A stretch of DNA of 48,352 nucleotides from Betaproteobacteria bacterium HGW-Betaproteobacteria-16 (GCA_002840835.1 PHCQ01000036.1:1-48352); one strand, 5' to 3'. Shown: positions 8,089 to 16,939, numbered from the stretch's first letter. Numbers and translations are program-made. Notes: generated by a model from the sequence alone, not told the origin.

Positions 8089-10016
8089 AAGACGACCGCA
8101 TCCTGACCCCTGGCGACACCAACGTATGGGGCCGCCGCCGATTCCTAAATACCGCCGCACTTGCTGGCCTGACCCTGGGGGCGGCAGCCTGTACCGACAA
8201 GGAATCCGGCAATTCGAACACCCCCGCTGCCGCACCCGCCGCTGCACCGGAAGCGGCGCACACAGACGCCAACGCTTCGCACCTCAAGCCCGGCGAACTC
8301 GACACCTACTACGGCCTGTGGAGTGGTGGACACACCGGTGACATGCGCGTACTCGGTCTTCCCTCCGGTCGCGAACTCATGCGCATCCCTTGTTTCGTGC
8401 CCGACGCGCTGGTGGGCTGGGGAATCACCAACGAATCCAAGAAGGTCATGGGCACCAAGCCCGATGGGCAATTGCGCTACACCGTGGGAGACACCCACCA
8501 CACTCACGCTTCCTACAAGGACGGCAACTACGACGGCCGCTATGCCTGGATCAACGACAAGATCAACAGCCGCATCGCCCGCATCCGCCTGGACTATTTC
8601 CTCTGCGACAAGATCACGCAGTTGCCCAACGTGCAGGGCTTTCACGGCATCTTCCCGGACAAGCGCGATCCGGTGGATCCGGCGATCAACTACACCACGC
8701 GGGTGTTCTGCGGCGGTGAGTTCTCGATCCCACTGCCCAACGCGCCGATTGAGGACCACACTCAATATCAATCACTTTTCAGCTGTGTGGATGCCGAGAC
8801 CATGGAGGTCCGCTGGCAGGTACAGATCGACGGCAATTGCGATCTGGTGGCCACCTCGTTTGACGGCAAACTGGCAGCCACCAACCAGTACAACATCGAA
8901 ATGGGCGCGCGCTTTGAAGACATGATGTCTGCCGAGCGCGATGCCTGCCTGTTCTTCAACATCGCCCGCATCGAGGAAGCGGTCAAAGCCGGCAAGTTCA
9001 AGACCATCGGGACATCCAAGGTACCGGTGGTGGATGGAACCCGCGAATCGAACAAGGATGCCCAGACGGCGCTGACTGCCTATGTCTCGGTTCCCAAGAA
9101 TCCGCACGGCGTCAACGCCAGCCCTGACCAGAAGTATTTCATCTGCGCGGGCAAGCTATCGCCCACGGCCACGGTGATCGAACTGGCCAAGGTGCTCGAC
9201 TGGTTCGATGGCAAGCTGGAGAAGATCGACGACGCCATCGTGGCCGAAGTGGAACTGGGCCTGGGCCCCTTGCACACCGCCTTCGACGGTCGTGGAAACG
9301 CCTACACCACCCTCTTCCTGGACAGCCAGGTGGTCAAGTGGAACGTGGACAAGGCCATCGCTTTCTTCAAGGGCGACAAAACAGTCAACTATGTGGTCGA
9401 CCGGATCGATGTGCACTACCAGCCGGGGCACATCAACGCTTCACAGTCGGAAACGATCGCCGCCGATGGCAAGTACCTGGCGGTGGGCTGCAAGTTCTCC
9501 AAGGACCGCTTCCTTCCGGTGGGCCCGCTGCACGCTGAAAACGAGCAGTTGATCGACATCTCGGGCGAGAAGATGGTGCTGATGGCCGACCACCCGGTGC
9601 GTGGCGAGCCGCACGATTTCATCATCTTCAAGCGCGAGCTGCTCAGCCCCAAGCAGGTCTATGACCTGGACCACCACCCACTGGCCATCAAGGACTCGAA
9701 GGAATCCGGTGTGTTCCGCGACGGCAAGAAGGTCACAGTGAAGATGACTTCTCTGGCCCCTGCGTTCAGCCTGCGCGAGTTCAAGGTGAAGAAGGGTGAT
9801 GAGGTCACCCTGATCCTGACCAACCTGGACAAGATCGAGGATCTGACACATGGCTTCGCGATCCCCAACTACAACGTGAACTTCATCGTCAACCCGCAAG
9901 AGACAGCATCGGTGACATTCATTGCCGACCTGCCGGGCGTGTTCTGGTGCTACTGCACGCACTTCTGCCACGCCCTGCATCTGGAGATGCGCTCGCGCAT
10001 GATTGTGGAGGCCTGA
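8085..10016 (+). CDS. nosZ: Nitrous-oxide reductase NosZ (clade I)
   Basis: A 643-residue periplasmic enzyme that reduces N2O to N2, the last step of denitrification. The N-terminus has a twin-arginine signal (RRRFLNTAALAGL, 17-29), marking a clade I enzyme exported folded. A seven-bladed propeller carries the CuZ site, with the His pair in DTHHTH at 136-141. The C-terminal cupredoxin domain carries CuA: C624, C628, H632 and M635 in CYCTHFCHALHLEM, with another likely ligand His in DLTHGF. Position 626, a Trp backbone ligand in many homologues, is His here. Start: ATG at 8085 after AAGAGG. It is followed by nosR after 67 bp containing two hairpins. Confidence 0.98.
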   Translation: MKDDRILTPGDTNVWGRRRFLNTAALAGLTLGAAACTDKESGNSNTPAAAPAAAPEAAHTDANASHLKPGELDTYYGLWSGGHTGDMRVLGLPSGRELMRIPCFVPDALVGWGITNESKKVMGTKPDGQLRYTVGDTHHTHASYKDGNYDGRYAWINDKINSRIARIRLDYFLCDKITQLPNVQGFHGIFPDKRDPVDPAINYTTRVFCGGEFSIPLPNAPIEDHTQYQSLFSCVDAETMEVRWQVQIDGNCDLVATSFDGKLAATNQYNIEMGARFEDMMSAERDACLFFNIARIEEAVKAGKFKTIGTSKVPVVDGTRESNKDAQTALTAYVSVPKNPHGVNASPDQKYFICAGKLSPTATVIELAKVLDWFDGKLEKIDDAIVAEVELGLGPLHTAFDGRGNAYTTLFLDSQVVKWNVDKAIAFFKGDKTVNYVVDRIDVHYQPGHINASQSETIAADGKYLAVGCKFSKDRFLPVGPLHAENEQLIDISGEKMVLMADHPVRGEPHDFIIFKRELLSPKQVYDLDHHPLAIKDSKESGVFRDGKKVTVKMTSLAPAFSLREFKVKKGDEVTLILTNLDKIEDLTHGFAIPNYNVNFIVNPQETASVTFIADLPGVFWCYCTHFCHALHLEMRSRMIVEA

Positions 10017-10027
10017 GCCCCACCGCC

Positions 10028-10069
10028 CGCAAGGGGGTTTGAGCCCCCTTGCGCCGCCACACAGGCGGC
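10028..10069 (+). other. Two hairpins between nosZ and nosR
   Basis: A perfect 10-bp stem (10028-10037 with 10044-10053, loop TTTGAG) is followed directly by a 6-bp stem GCCGCC/GGCGGC (10053-10058 with 10064-10069, loop ACACA). There is no T tract, so a full terminator is unlikely. The likely effect is protecting the nosZ message or lowering expression of the downstream nos genes. Confidence 0.65.
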
Positions 10070-10083
10070 ACCAAGGATTGTTG

Positions 10084-12705
10084 ATGAAGTCGATTATTCG
10101 CAAACTGGCCGCTGCGTCGGCCAGTCTCTTCCTGGCACTGAGCCTGGGGCATGGACCGGCACGCGCCGACGCCTACGAGGCCCAACTGCCGGCCGATCTG
10201 AACACCGCCGCCGATTTGTGCGCGCGAGTTGCCTGCACCGAGGTGTTTCCCGGTGCCACCCATTTTTCATCCCGCAAGGGGCAGCCACCGTATGTCGAAG
10301 CCTACGGCGAAGCAGCCCCCCGCTCGCCCGGTCAGCGGCCGCTGCTGGGCTACGTGATGCTGTCCACCGACATCACTGACACGCCGGCCTATTCCGGCAA
10401 GCCGGTGATCACGCTGATCGGCATGGACACCGAGGGCCGCTACGTCGGCGTCAAGGTGCTCAAGCACTCCGAACCCATCCTGCTGCTGGGCATTCCGGAA
10501 AAAGCCCTGGTGGACTTCAACAACCAGTACCTGGGCAAGTCGGTCAAGGACAGCATCGAGGTCGGCCCCTCGCGCCCGGACGAAAACATCCTGGGCCTGG
10601 ACGCCATCTCTGGCGCCACCGTGACCGTGATCGCGCAGAACCAGGTGATGCAGCTTTCCGGCTCGGCCGTGGCGCGACAGGTCGGCATCATCGAGCCAAC
10701 GGTGCGCGAGCCCGCGCGCTTCGTCGTGAAAGACCAGCGCTACACCTGGGACGAACTGCGCAAGCTGGGGGCGGTGCAGCGCCTGCGCGTGATGCCCGAA
10801 CAAGTGGGGCTCGACCGTGGCCCGGTGCCCTTCATCGAACTGTGGTTCGGTGATCTCAACCACCCCGACATTGGCCGCAGCTTGATTGGAGACCGCAGCT
10901 ACGCCAACCTGCACGAGCGCCTGAAACCTGGTGACAGCGCGTTCTTCGTCGTTCGCACCGCAGGCATCGAGTCGTTCAAGGGCTCCGGCTTCGTTCGCGG
11001 TGGCCTCTATGACCGGGTACAGGTCAAGCAGGGCGCCGATTCGTTCACCTTCCGCGACCTCGACTCCCTGAACCTCTACGGCCTTGAAGCGGCGGGTGCG
11101 CCCACCTCCACCGAATCCGCGATCTTCATCATCCGCCAGGGCGCGTTCTCCGCCGCGTTCCCCTGGAAGTTGGCCTTCCTGGGCAACCGCGTTGACCGCG
11201 CCACCGGCCACCGCAGCTTCGCCAACTTCGAGTCCAAGTACTGGCTCGCCAGCGACATGCTCGAAGGCGGGCGGCCCGTGGTCAAGGAGCCGGTTGCGCC
11301 CTGGGTGCGCATCTGGAACAACCGTGCCGTGGAGATTGCGCTATTCGTCATGCTGCTGGTGAGCGTGACCGTCGTCTATGCGCTGCGGGAGCGACTCACA
11401 CGCCGGGCCACCCACAAAAACAAGTGGCAGATCAACGGCTTCAAGTACAGCGCATGGGCGCTGTCCATCGTGTTCGTGGGCTTTGGCCTGATGGCCCAAC
11501 CCTCCATCACTCAGGTGCTGACATGGTTCCACGCCCTGCTATTCAAGTGGACCTGGTCGCTGTTCCTCTCCGATCCGTTCATCTTCCTGTTCTGGATCTT
11601 CATCATCGTCACCGTGTTTCTGTTCGGCCGCGGCCTCTTCTGTGGCTGGATGTGTCCATTCGGCTCGTTGCAGGAAGCGATCTACAAGGTCGCCCGAGCC
11701 GTCGGCCTGGGGAGATTCCAGACCAAGCTGCCCCAGGTCTGGCACGACCGCCTCAAGTGGCTCAAATACGCCATCTTCTTCGGCTTGGTGGCGGTGTCCA
11801 TGTTCTCCATGACCATGGCCGAGGTGCTTGCCGAGGTCGAGCCCTTCAAAACCACCTTCCTCGTGGGTGTGATGAACCGTGCCTGGCCTTACGGCCTTTT
11901 CGTGGCGGTATTGCTGGGCCTGTCCGTGATCATCGAACGCCCCTACTGCAAGTACATCTGTCCGCTGGGTGCAGGCCTGGCCATGCCCAGCACCTTTCGC
12001 TGGTTCGGGCTCAAGCGCAAGCAGGACTGCAACAGCTGCAAGGCCTGTGCCGTGGGCTGCGGAGCGCAAGCCATCGACGCCAATGGCCGCATAGACCACC
12101 GCGAGTGCCTGCACTGCCTGGACTGCATGGTGTTGTACACCGACCCCAAAGGCTGCCCGCCGCTGGCCAAGGAACGCAAGCGTCGCGAACGCGACGGCCT
12201 GCTGATCACTCCGATCGGACGCGACGGCTACTTCATCCCGATCGACGTCGTGCCAGCCATCTCCCCAAAAGCCGCACAAGGACCAGACCCGCGCTTGCCG
12301 ACCACGCGAGCACAACCAGCGTATGCGCCGGATGCTCGTGGCCTGCGCTGGCTGCTGGCCGAATTGCTCGACCACCTCTGGCCCTGGAGCACCGCCGGCT
12401 GGCGCAACCAGCGCGCCCTGCAGATCGCGGGCTTCTCCCTGGCATTGGCCGCCAGCGTGGCCTGGGCCATGGCCGCCAGCGGCCGCCTGTCATCGGGCGC
12501 CATCATCGCCTGGTGGTTTGGCTGGAGCGTCTACGAGGTACTCATCCGCATGAGCGGCAAGCGCTACGTCAAGGACGGCCCCTGGTGGCAACGCACCTAC
12601 CGCGTGGCCGGCTGGATGGACATGCTCAGTTACGTCGGCTTCAAGAACCTGCTGATCGGCGCCGCACTGTTCCTGGCGCTCAAAACCGTGGGGATGCTGA
12701 CTTGA
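10084..12705 (+). CDS. nosR: NosR, membrane flavo-iron-sulfur protein for N2O reduction
   Basis: An 873-residue inner-membrane protein thought to pass electrons from quinol to NosZ and to be needed for nos expression. It has a signal peptide (1-29), a periplasmic FMN-binding domain with the flavinylation motif DAISGATV (acceptor T179), membrane helices from about 415, and NapH-like CxxxCP motifs (CGWMCPFG near 520, CKYICPLG near 622). Then come two ferredoxin-type clusters (CNSCKACAVGC from 649, then CLHCLDCMVLY). Start: ATG at 10084. It is about 150 residues longer than NosR of model denitrifiers; the extension (about 725-873) holds two or three membrane helices around SGKRYVKDGPWW. Its stop overlaps the nosD TTG start (TTGA). 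Confidence 0.96.
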   Translation: MKSIIRKLAAASASLFLALSLGHGPARADAYEAQLPADLNTAADLCARVACTEVFPGATHFSSRKGQPPYVEAYGEAAPRSPGQRPLLGYVMLSTDITDTPAYSGKPVITLIGMDTEGRYVGVKVLKHSEPILLLGIPEKALVDFNNQYLGKSVKDSIEVGPSRPDENILGLDAISGATVTVIAQNQVMQLSGSAVARQVGIIEPTVREPARFVVKDQRYTWDELRKLGAVQRLRVMPEQVGLDRGPVPFIELWFGDLNHPDIGRSLIGDRSYANLHERLKPGDSAFFVVRTAGIESFKGSGFVRGGLYDRVQVKQGADSFTFRDLDSLNLYGLEAAGAPTSTESAIFIIRQGAFSAAFPWKLAFLGNRVDRATGHRSFANFESKYWLASDMLEGGRPVVKEPVAPWVRIWNNRAVEIALFVMLLVSVTVVYALRERLTRRATHKNKWQINGFKYSAWALSIVFVGFGLMAQPSITQVLTWFHALLFKWTWSLFLSDPFIFLFWIFIIVTVFLFGRGLFCGWMCPFGSLQEAIYKVARAVGLGRFQTKLPQVWHDRLKWLKYAIFFGLVAVSMFSMTMAEVLAEVEPFKTTFLVGVMNRAWPYGLFVAVLLGLSVIIERPYCKYICPLGAGLAMPSTFRWFGLKRKQDCNSCKACAVGCGAQAIDANGRIDHRECLHCLDCMVLYTDPKGCPPLAKERKRRERDGLLITPIGRDGYFIPIDVVPAISPKAAQGPDPRLPTTRAQPAYAPDARGLRWLLAELLDHLWPWSTAGWRNQRALQIAGFSLALAASVAWAMAASGRLSSGAIIAWWFGWSVYEVLIRMSGKRYVKDGPWWQRTYRVAGWMDMLSYVGFKNLLIGAALFLALKTVGMLT

Positions 12706-13985
12706 CCCCCCCCACCGTCCGGATCCACTGCTTGCTTGCCTGCCTGATCGGCTTGTTCGCCCTACCCTCGTGGGCTGCGCAGTGGCGCGTTGCTCCGGGC
12801 CAGGCGATCCAGGCGGTGATCGACCAGGCGGCCTCCGGTGACACCGTCGAGATCGAACGCGGGTTCTACGACCAGAACCTGCGCATCGACAAGCCGCTGA
12901 CTTTGCGCGGGCTGGATCGCCCCACGCTGAGCGGAGGCCAGCGCGGTGACACCATCCGGGTGACGGCGCCCGACGTCACGATCGAAGGTCTGATCGTGCG
13001 CGACTCGGGCACCAGCCTGCTGGCGCAGCACGCCGGCATCTACATTCAGCCCGGCGCGCACCGGGCAGTGGTGCGGGACTGCGTGCTCACCTACAACCTG
13101 TTCGGCCTGTGGATCGAAAAGGCCAACGACGTGCGCATCGAGCGCAACAACATCACCGGTCTGCGCGACTTTCAGTCGTCCCAGCGCGGCAATGGCATCC
13201 AGCTCTACAACACCACCGGCGCCCGCATCACCGGCAACGACGTGTCCTTCGTTCGCGATGCGCTCTACGTGGACGTGTCCCACCACGCCGAGTTCCGAGG
13301 CAACAAGCTGCACCACAGCCGCTACGGATCGCACTACATGAACTCCCACCACAACCTGTGGGAGGACAACGACAGCTACTACAACCGCGGTGGTCTGGCC
13401 CTGATGGAAGTGCGCCATCAGGTGGTGCGCAACAACCGCACCTGGGGCAACTCGGACCACGGCATCATGCTGCGCACGCTGCAGGACTCGGTGATCGAGA
13501 ACAACATCGTCGCCGGCAACAACCGCGGCTTCTTCATCTACGACGTGGGCTACATCAACCTGCGTGGCAACCTGGTGGTGGACAACCACGTGGGGATCCA
13601 CCTTTCGGCCGGCTCCATCCACAACCAGGTGGTCGGCAACGATTTCATCGGCAACCGCGAGCAGGTGCGCTACGTCGGCGCGCGCGACCAACCCTGGGGT
13701 GGCCCGGTAGCCGGCCAGGGCAACCACTGGAGCAACTACCTCGGCTGGGACCGCGACGGCGACGGCGTGGGTGATGTGCCCTACGAAGCCACCGGCATCG
13801 TCGATCGCCTGCAATACCGCCACCCCATCGTCAAGCTGCTGCTGGGCAGCCCCTCGGTGCAGGCACTGCGCTGGCTGGGGCAACAGTTTCCCGTGATGCG
13901 GGTGCCCAGCGTGACCGACGATCATCCGGCCATGGTGCCGACCCACAAGAACTGGAGCGAATGGCGTGACAAGCACTTCCGCTGA
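12702..13985 (+). CDS. nosD: NosD, periplasmic beta-helix copper-maturation protein
   Basis: A 427-residue protein that, with the NosFY ABC transporter, delivers copper for the CuZ site of NosZ. A signal peptide (to about residue 25, LPSWAA) precedes a right-handed parallel beta-helix made of repeated short blocks such as ITGNDVSF, FRGNKLHH, VRNNRTWG, IENNIVAG and LRGNLVVD, which form CASH-type repeats. The ending, with GNHWSNY and DRDGDGVGDVPY, is typical. No ATG is available near the N-terminus; the TTG at 12702 overlaps the nosR stop as TTGA and places the signal peptide correctly. The reading frame stays open far upstream inside nosR, but that part is antisense to codon choice and is not coding. 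Confidence 0.94.
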   Translation: MTPPTVRIHCLLACLIGLFALPSWAAQWRVAPGQAIQAVIDQAASGDTVEIERGFYDQNLRIDKPLTLRGLDRPTLSGGQRGDTIRVTAPDVTIEGLIVRDSGTSLLAQHAGIYIQPGAHRAVVRDCVLTYNLFGLWIEKANDVRIERNNITGLRDFQSSQRGNGIQLYNTTGARITGNDVSFVRDALYVDVSHHAEFRGNKLHHSRYGSHYMNSHHNLWEDNDSYYNRGGLALMEVRHQVVRNNRTWGNSDHGIMLRTLQDSVIENNIVAGNNRGFFIYDVGYINLRGNLVVDNHVGIHLSAGSIHNQVVGNDFIGNREQVRYVGARDQPWGGPVAGQGNHWSNYLGWDRDGDGVGDVPYEATGIVDRLQYRHPIVKLLLGSPSVQALRWLGQQFPVMRVPSVTDDHPAMVPTHKNWSEWRDKHFR

Positions 13986-14901
13986 TGCCCTCATCATCGA
14001 GGGCCTGAGCAAACACTATGGCCAGGGGCGCTCGACGCTGAAGGCGCTCGATGCCGTGCACCTGCGCATGGCGCGCGGACAACTGCATGGGCTGATCGGC
14101 CACAACGGCGCGGGCAAGAGCACGCTGTTCAAGCTGGTGCTCGGCCTGATCACTCCGACGGCCGGCCGCATTGCTGTGGACAGCATCGAGGTGGGTGGTC
14201 GGCAATTCCGGCAGGCGCGCCAGTCGATCGGCTACCTGCCCGAGAACCTGGTGCTCTACGACAACCTCTCGGGGCTGGAGACGCTGCGCTTCTTTGCCCG
14301 CCTCAAGGGCGCGCCGGCCGGGCAGTGCCCCGAACTGCTCGACCGCGTCGGCCTGGGCGCCGCCGCGCAGCGCGCGGTGCGTGAGTACTCCAAGGGCATG
14401 CGGCAACGCCTGGGCTTTGCTCAGGCTCTGCTGGGTACGCCCCAACTGCTGCTGCTCGACGAACCGACGACGGGCCTGGACCCGTCGGCCATCCGCGATT
14501 TCTATGAACAGCTCGACAGGCTGCGCCAGCAAGGTGTAACCATCGTGATCAGCTCGCACATCCTGGCCGAATTGCAGCAGCGCGTGGACCGGCTGGCCTT
14601 GCTGGCCAATGGCACCCTGCGCGCCGAAGGCACCGTGGCCGAGTTGCGCGAGCGCTCCCGCATGCCGGTGACGATGGTGGCGCGCGCAGACGAGCCCACA
14701 CTGGACCGACTGCTCGCCACGCTGACCGACACACCCGTGCTCACCGTGCACCGCCAGGCGCCCGGAATTTTGCATCTGCTCTGTCAGCGCGAACACAAGA
14801 TGGCGGCGCTGCAACGCATGGCAGCGGCCGGACTGATGGACCTGCAGGTGCAGGAGCCCACGCTGGAAGATGTGTATTTCGAATTGAGGGAACCCTCATG
14901 A
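13966..14901 (+). CDS. nosF: NosF, ABC transporter ATPase
   Basis: A 311-residue cytoplasmic ATPase of the NosDFY complex, which powers transfer of copper from NosL through NosD to NosZ. Visible motifs are Walker A GHNGAGKST (45-53), the Q-loop region near 85, signature YSKGMRQRLG (about 139-148), Walker B LLLLDEPTTGLD (about 161-172) and the switch His in ISSHILAE. The start is GTG at 13966, overlapping the last 20 bases of nosD. Its own stop overlaps nosY as ATGA. The last 80 or so residues form the accessory domain seen in this subgroup. Confidence 0.95.
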   Translation: MTSTSADALIIEGLSKHYGQGRSTLKALDAVHLRMARGQLHGLIGHNGAGKSTLFKLVLGLITPTAGRIAVDSIEVGGRQFRQARQSIGYLPENLVLYDNLSGLETLRFFARLKGAPAGQCPELLDRVGLGAAAQRAVREYSKGMRQRLGFAQALLGTPQLLLLDEPTTGLDPSAIRDFYEQLDRLRQQGVTIVISSHILAELQQRVDRLALLANGTLRAEGTVAELRERSRMPVTMVARADEPTLDRLLATLTDTPVLTVHRQAPGILHLLCQREHKMAALQRMAAAGLMDLQVQEPTLEDVYFELREPS

Positions 14902-15725
14902 ACCACTGGCTGCAACCGAGTCAGATCCGGGCACTGGCCGCCAAGGAATTCCGCGACCGTCTGCGCAACCGCTGGGTGTTGGCCGTGGCCCTGGTGTTCA
15001 CGGTTTTCTCGCTGCTCATCACCTACTTCGGCTCGGCCGCACAGGGCCAGATCGGCCCCCGGTCGATCGAGCTCACCATCGCCAGCCTGGTCAGCCTGGT
15101 GATCTATCTGATCCCGATGATCGCCCTGCTGCTGGGTTTTGACGCGGTGGTGGGCGAGCGCGAGCGCGGCTCGCTGGACCTGCTGCTATCGCTGCCCATC
15201 ACGCGGCTGGAGCTGTTGCTGGGCAAGTTCCTGGGCTTGGCGGCGGCGCTGGCGCTGTCCACCGTGGCGGGCTTTGCGGTGGTGGCGGTACTGCTCTACC
15301 AGCGCTTCGACAGCGCCGGCCTTTACCACTACCTCGGTTTCGTTTTCAGTTCGGTGCTGCTGGGAATGAGCTTCCTGAGCCTGGCGGTCTTGCTGTCGGT
15401 GCTGGCGCGCGATCGGGCGCAGGCATCTGGCCTGGCAATCGCACTGTGGTTCCTGCTGGTGCTGGTGTTCGACCTGGTGCTGCTGGGCGTGCTGGTGGCC
15501 AGCGGCGGCGCCTTTGGCGGCGAGGCGTTCGCCTACCTGCTGCTGCTCAACCCAGCCGATATTTTCCGCGTGCTCAATGTGTTTTCACTCGACGACGTGC
15601 ACCGCCTCCATGGCCTGGCCAGCATCGTGCCACCTTCGCTGGGCAACCCCTGGCTGATGGGCGCGGCGATGGCAGGCTGGATCGTGGCGCCGCTGGCAAT
15701 TGCTTCCTGGAGATTCAAACCATGA
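14898..15725 (+). CDS. nosY: NosY, ABC-2 type membrane subunit
   Basis: A 275-residue integral membrane protein with six predicted helices (about 30-50, 60-82, 108-130, 145-168, 178-203, 250-270), the permease partner of NosF. The N-terminal LAAKEFRDRLRNRW and the ERERGSLDLLLSLPITRLELLLGK segment, a coupling helix to the ATPase, are typical of ABC-2 permeases. ATGA overlaps couple it to nosF upstream and nosL downstream. Length agrees with NosY of other denitrifiers. Confidence 0.95.
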   Translation: MNHWLQPSQIRALAAKEFRDRLRNRWVLAVALVFTVFSLLITYFGSAAQGQIGPRSIELTIASLVSLVIYLIPMIALLLGFDAVVGERERGSLDLLLSLPITRLELLLGKFLGLAAALALSTVAGFAVVAVLLYQRFDSAGLYHYLGFVFSSVLLGMSFLSLAVLLSVLARDRAQASGLAIALWFLLVLVFDLVLLGVLVASGGAFGGEAFAYLLLLNPADIFRVLNVFSLDDVHRLHGLASIVPPSLGNPWLMGAAMAGWIVAPLAIASWRFKP

Positions 15726-16279
15726 CCCCATCTGTGCTTCCCTCCCCGCGCCGCCGGCGTCTGTTGTGCGGCTGCGCCGGTTTGGTCGGCCTGAGCGCCC
15801 TGTTGCTGGGTGGCTGCAGCCCTTCACCCGGAGACAGCAACGGCCATGCGCCGCTGGCTCTCGATCCACACACCAGTTGCTCGCTCGACGGCATGCTGCT
15901 GGCCGACTTTCCAGGGCCCAAAGGCCAGATCCACTATGCGCAGGACCGCCAGGTGGACTGGTTCTGCGACACCGTGGAGCTGCTTTCGGCCCTGCTCGCG
16001 CCCGAACAGGTTCGTGCCGTCAGGAGCGCCTGGGTTCAGGACATGGCCCGTGCCGACTGGGACCGTCCGCAGGGCCACTGGATCGACGCCCGGCAAGCCT
16101 GGTATGTGCTGGGCAGCCAGCGCAAGGGCTCCATGGGGCCCACCGCCGCCTCTTTTTCCACCGAAGGTGATGCGTTGTCCTTCACACAAGCCCATGGCGG
16201 CCAGGTCCAGCGCTTCTCCGAAATCAAACCCGAGATGGTCGACCTCACGGGTGGGGCCTTGCACGACACGCGGATGTGA
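15722..16279 (+). CDS. nosL: NosL copper chaperone lipoprotein
   Basis: A 185-residue outer-membrane or periplasmic lipoprotein: a hydrophobic segment ends in lipobox LLGGC with C32 as the lipidated residue. NosL carries Cu(I) to NosDFY for assembly of the NosZ copper sites. The metal motif, CxxCGM in many homologues, reads CSLDGM here (C53 and M58 kept, second Cys replaced by Asp), followed by the usual ADFPGPKGQIHYA. The start ATG at 15722 overlaps the nosY stop. A second, differently equipped NosL-like gene follows directly with a GTGA overlap. Confidence 0.92.
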   Translation: MTPSVLPSPRRRRLLCGCAGLVGLSALLLGGCSPSPGDSNGHAPLALDPHTSCSLDGMLLADFPGPKGQIHYAQDRQVDWFCDTVELLSALLAPEQVRAVRSAWVQDMARADWDRPQGHWIDARQAWYVLGSQRKGSMGPTAASFSTEGDALSFTQAHGGQVQRFSEIKPEMVDLTGGALHDTRM

Positions 16280-16881
16280 ACATGCACAGGCGCCAGATGC
16301 TGATGGCCACCGGTGTCGCCGGACTGCTTGCTGCCGGTGGCACGGCGCTGCAGAGCCGGCGCGGCGTGCCAGCGGTCGCCATGCCCGCAGACGACATCTG
16401 CATCGTGGCCCCCACCTTCGCCTACGACCCTTCCACCGGGCGTGCACCCGGCGTCCCGCGCGAGGTGCCCCCTGAAGCGCGTTGCCCGGTGTGTGGCATG
16501 TTCCCCGCGCGCTACCCGCGCTGGGCTGCACAGGTGATTTTTGCCAACGGCGACGTGCAATATCTTGACTCACCCTTGAGTCTGTTCCTGTACCTGCAGC
16601 AGGTGCCCCGCTACACCACCGGCCAAAGCACCGCCAGTATCGTGGCCTCGTACGTCACAGACCTGGAAACCGGCGCCTGGATACCTGGCGTACAGGCCTG
16701 GTATGTGCACGGGTCCGGGCAGATGGGACCCATGCGATCAGGCAATCTGCCCGCGTTTGCCACCGTGGACCAGGCGCGCGCCTTCGCAGCCCGGCAAGGC
16801 GGCGAGTGGCTCACGGCCGAGTCCCTGCGCAGGGGTCTGCCCACATCGCTTCAACGGCTCGCTCCGCATACCCACGGTTGA
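16276..16881 (+). CDS. Second NosL-like protein with CPVCGM motif
   Basis: A 201-residue exported protein. The N-terminus HRRQMLMATGVAGLL resembles a twin-arginine or Sec signal without a lipobox. The metal motif is CPVCGM (C70, C73, M75), followed by a NosL-type domain including VIFANGDVQYLDSP, YVTDLETGAWI and AWYVHGSGQMGPM. It is therefore a NosL family member lacking the lipid anchor, next to a lipid-anchored NosL that lacks the second Cys. GTG at 16276 overlaps the nosL stop; ATG at 16282 is an alternative. The likely role is copper delivery or reduction in the periplasm for NosZ. Division of work with NosL is inference. Confidence 0.85.
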   Translation: MNMHRRQMLMATGVAGLLAAGGTALQSRRGVPAVAMPADDICIVAPTFAYDPSTGRAPGVPREVPPEARCPVCGMFPARYPRWAAQVIFANGDVQYLDSPLSLFLYLQQVPRYTTGQSTASIVASYVTDLETGAWIPGVQAWYVHGSGQMGPMRSGNLPAFATVDQARAFAARQGGEWLTAESLRRGLPTSLQRLAPHTHG

Positions 16882-16894
16882 AGCCCGGCCCACC

Positions 16895-16908
16895 TTGATG
16901 CGTATCAA
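16895..16908 (+). promoter_or_regulatory. Perfect FNR/NNR-type box
   Basis: TTGAT-GCGT-ATCAA is an exact consensus match and a perfect palindrome. TAAAAT at 16930-16935 is a good -10; the start it predicts (about 16942) puts the box centre at about -41, the class II activator position. It gives the cytochrome c and apbE genes their own oxygen- or NO-responsive promoter inside the nos cluster. Confidence 0.85.
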
Positions 16909-16922
16909 AATCGGAATTAATT

Positions 16923-16939
16923 ATTCATCTAAAATGAAT
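16923..16939 (+). promoter_or_regulatory. NsrR-like operator overlapping the -10
   Basis: ATTCATCTAAAATGAAT is a palindrome of two 6-bp arms spaced five apart. Against the NsrR core ATGCATTT-N-AAATGCAT it agrees at 13 of 16 positions. It overlaps the TAAAAT -10, so a bound protein would block transcription. An NsrR-like gene lies at 18438-19010. The assignment is tentative. Confidence 0.45.

Noticed and set aside
11424..12701. Possible N-terminal extension of NosD
   Set aside because: The frame is open but overlaps nosR in another frame and encodes Arg/Pro/His-rich sequence; the signal peptide begins only after 12702.
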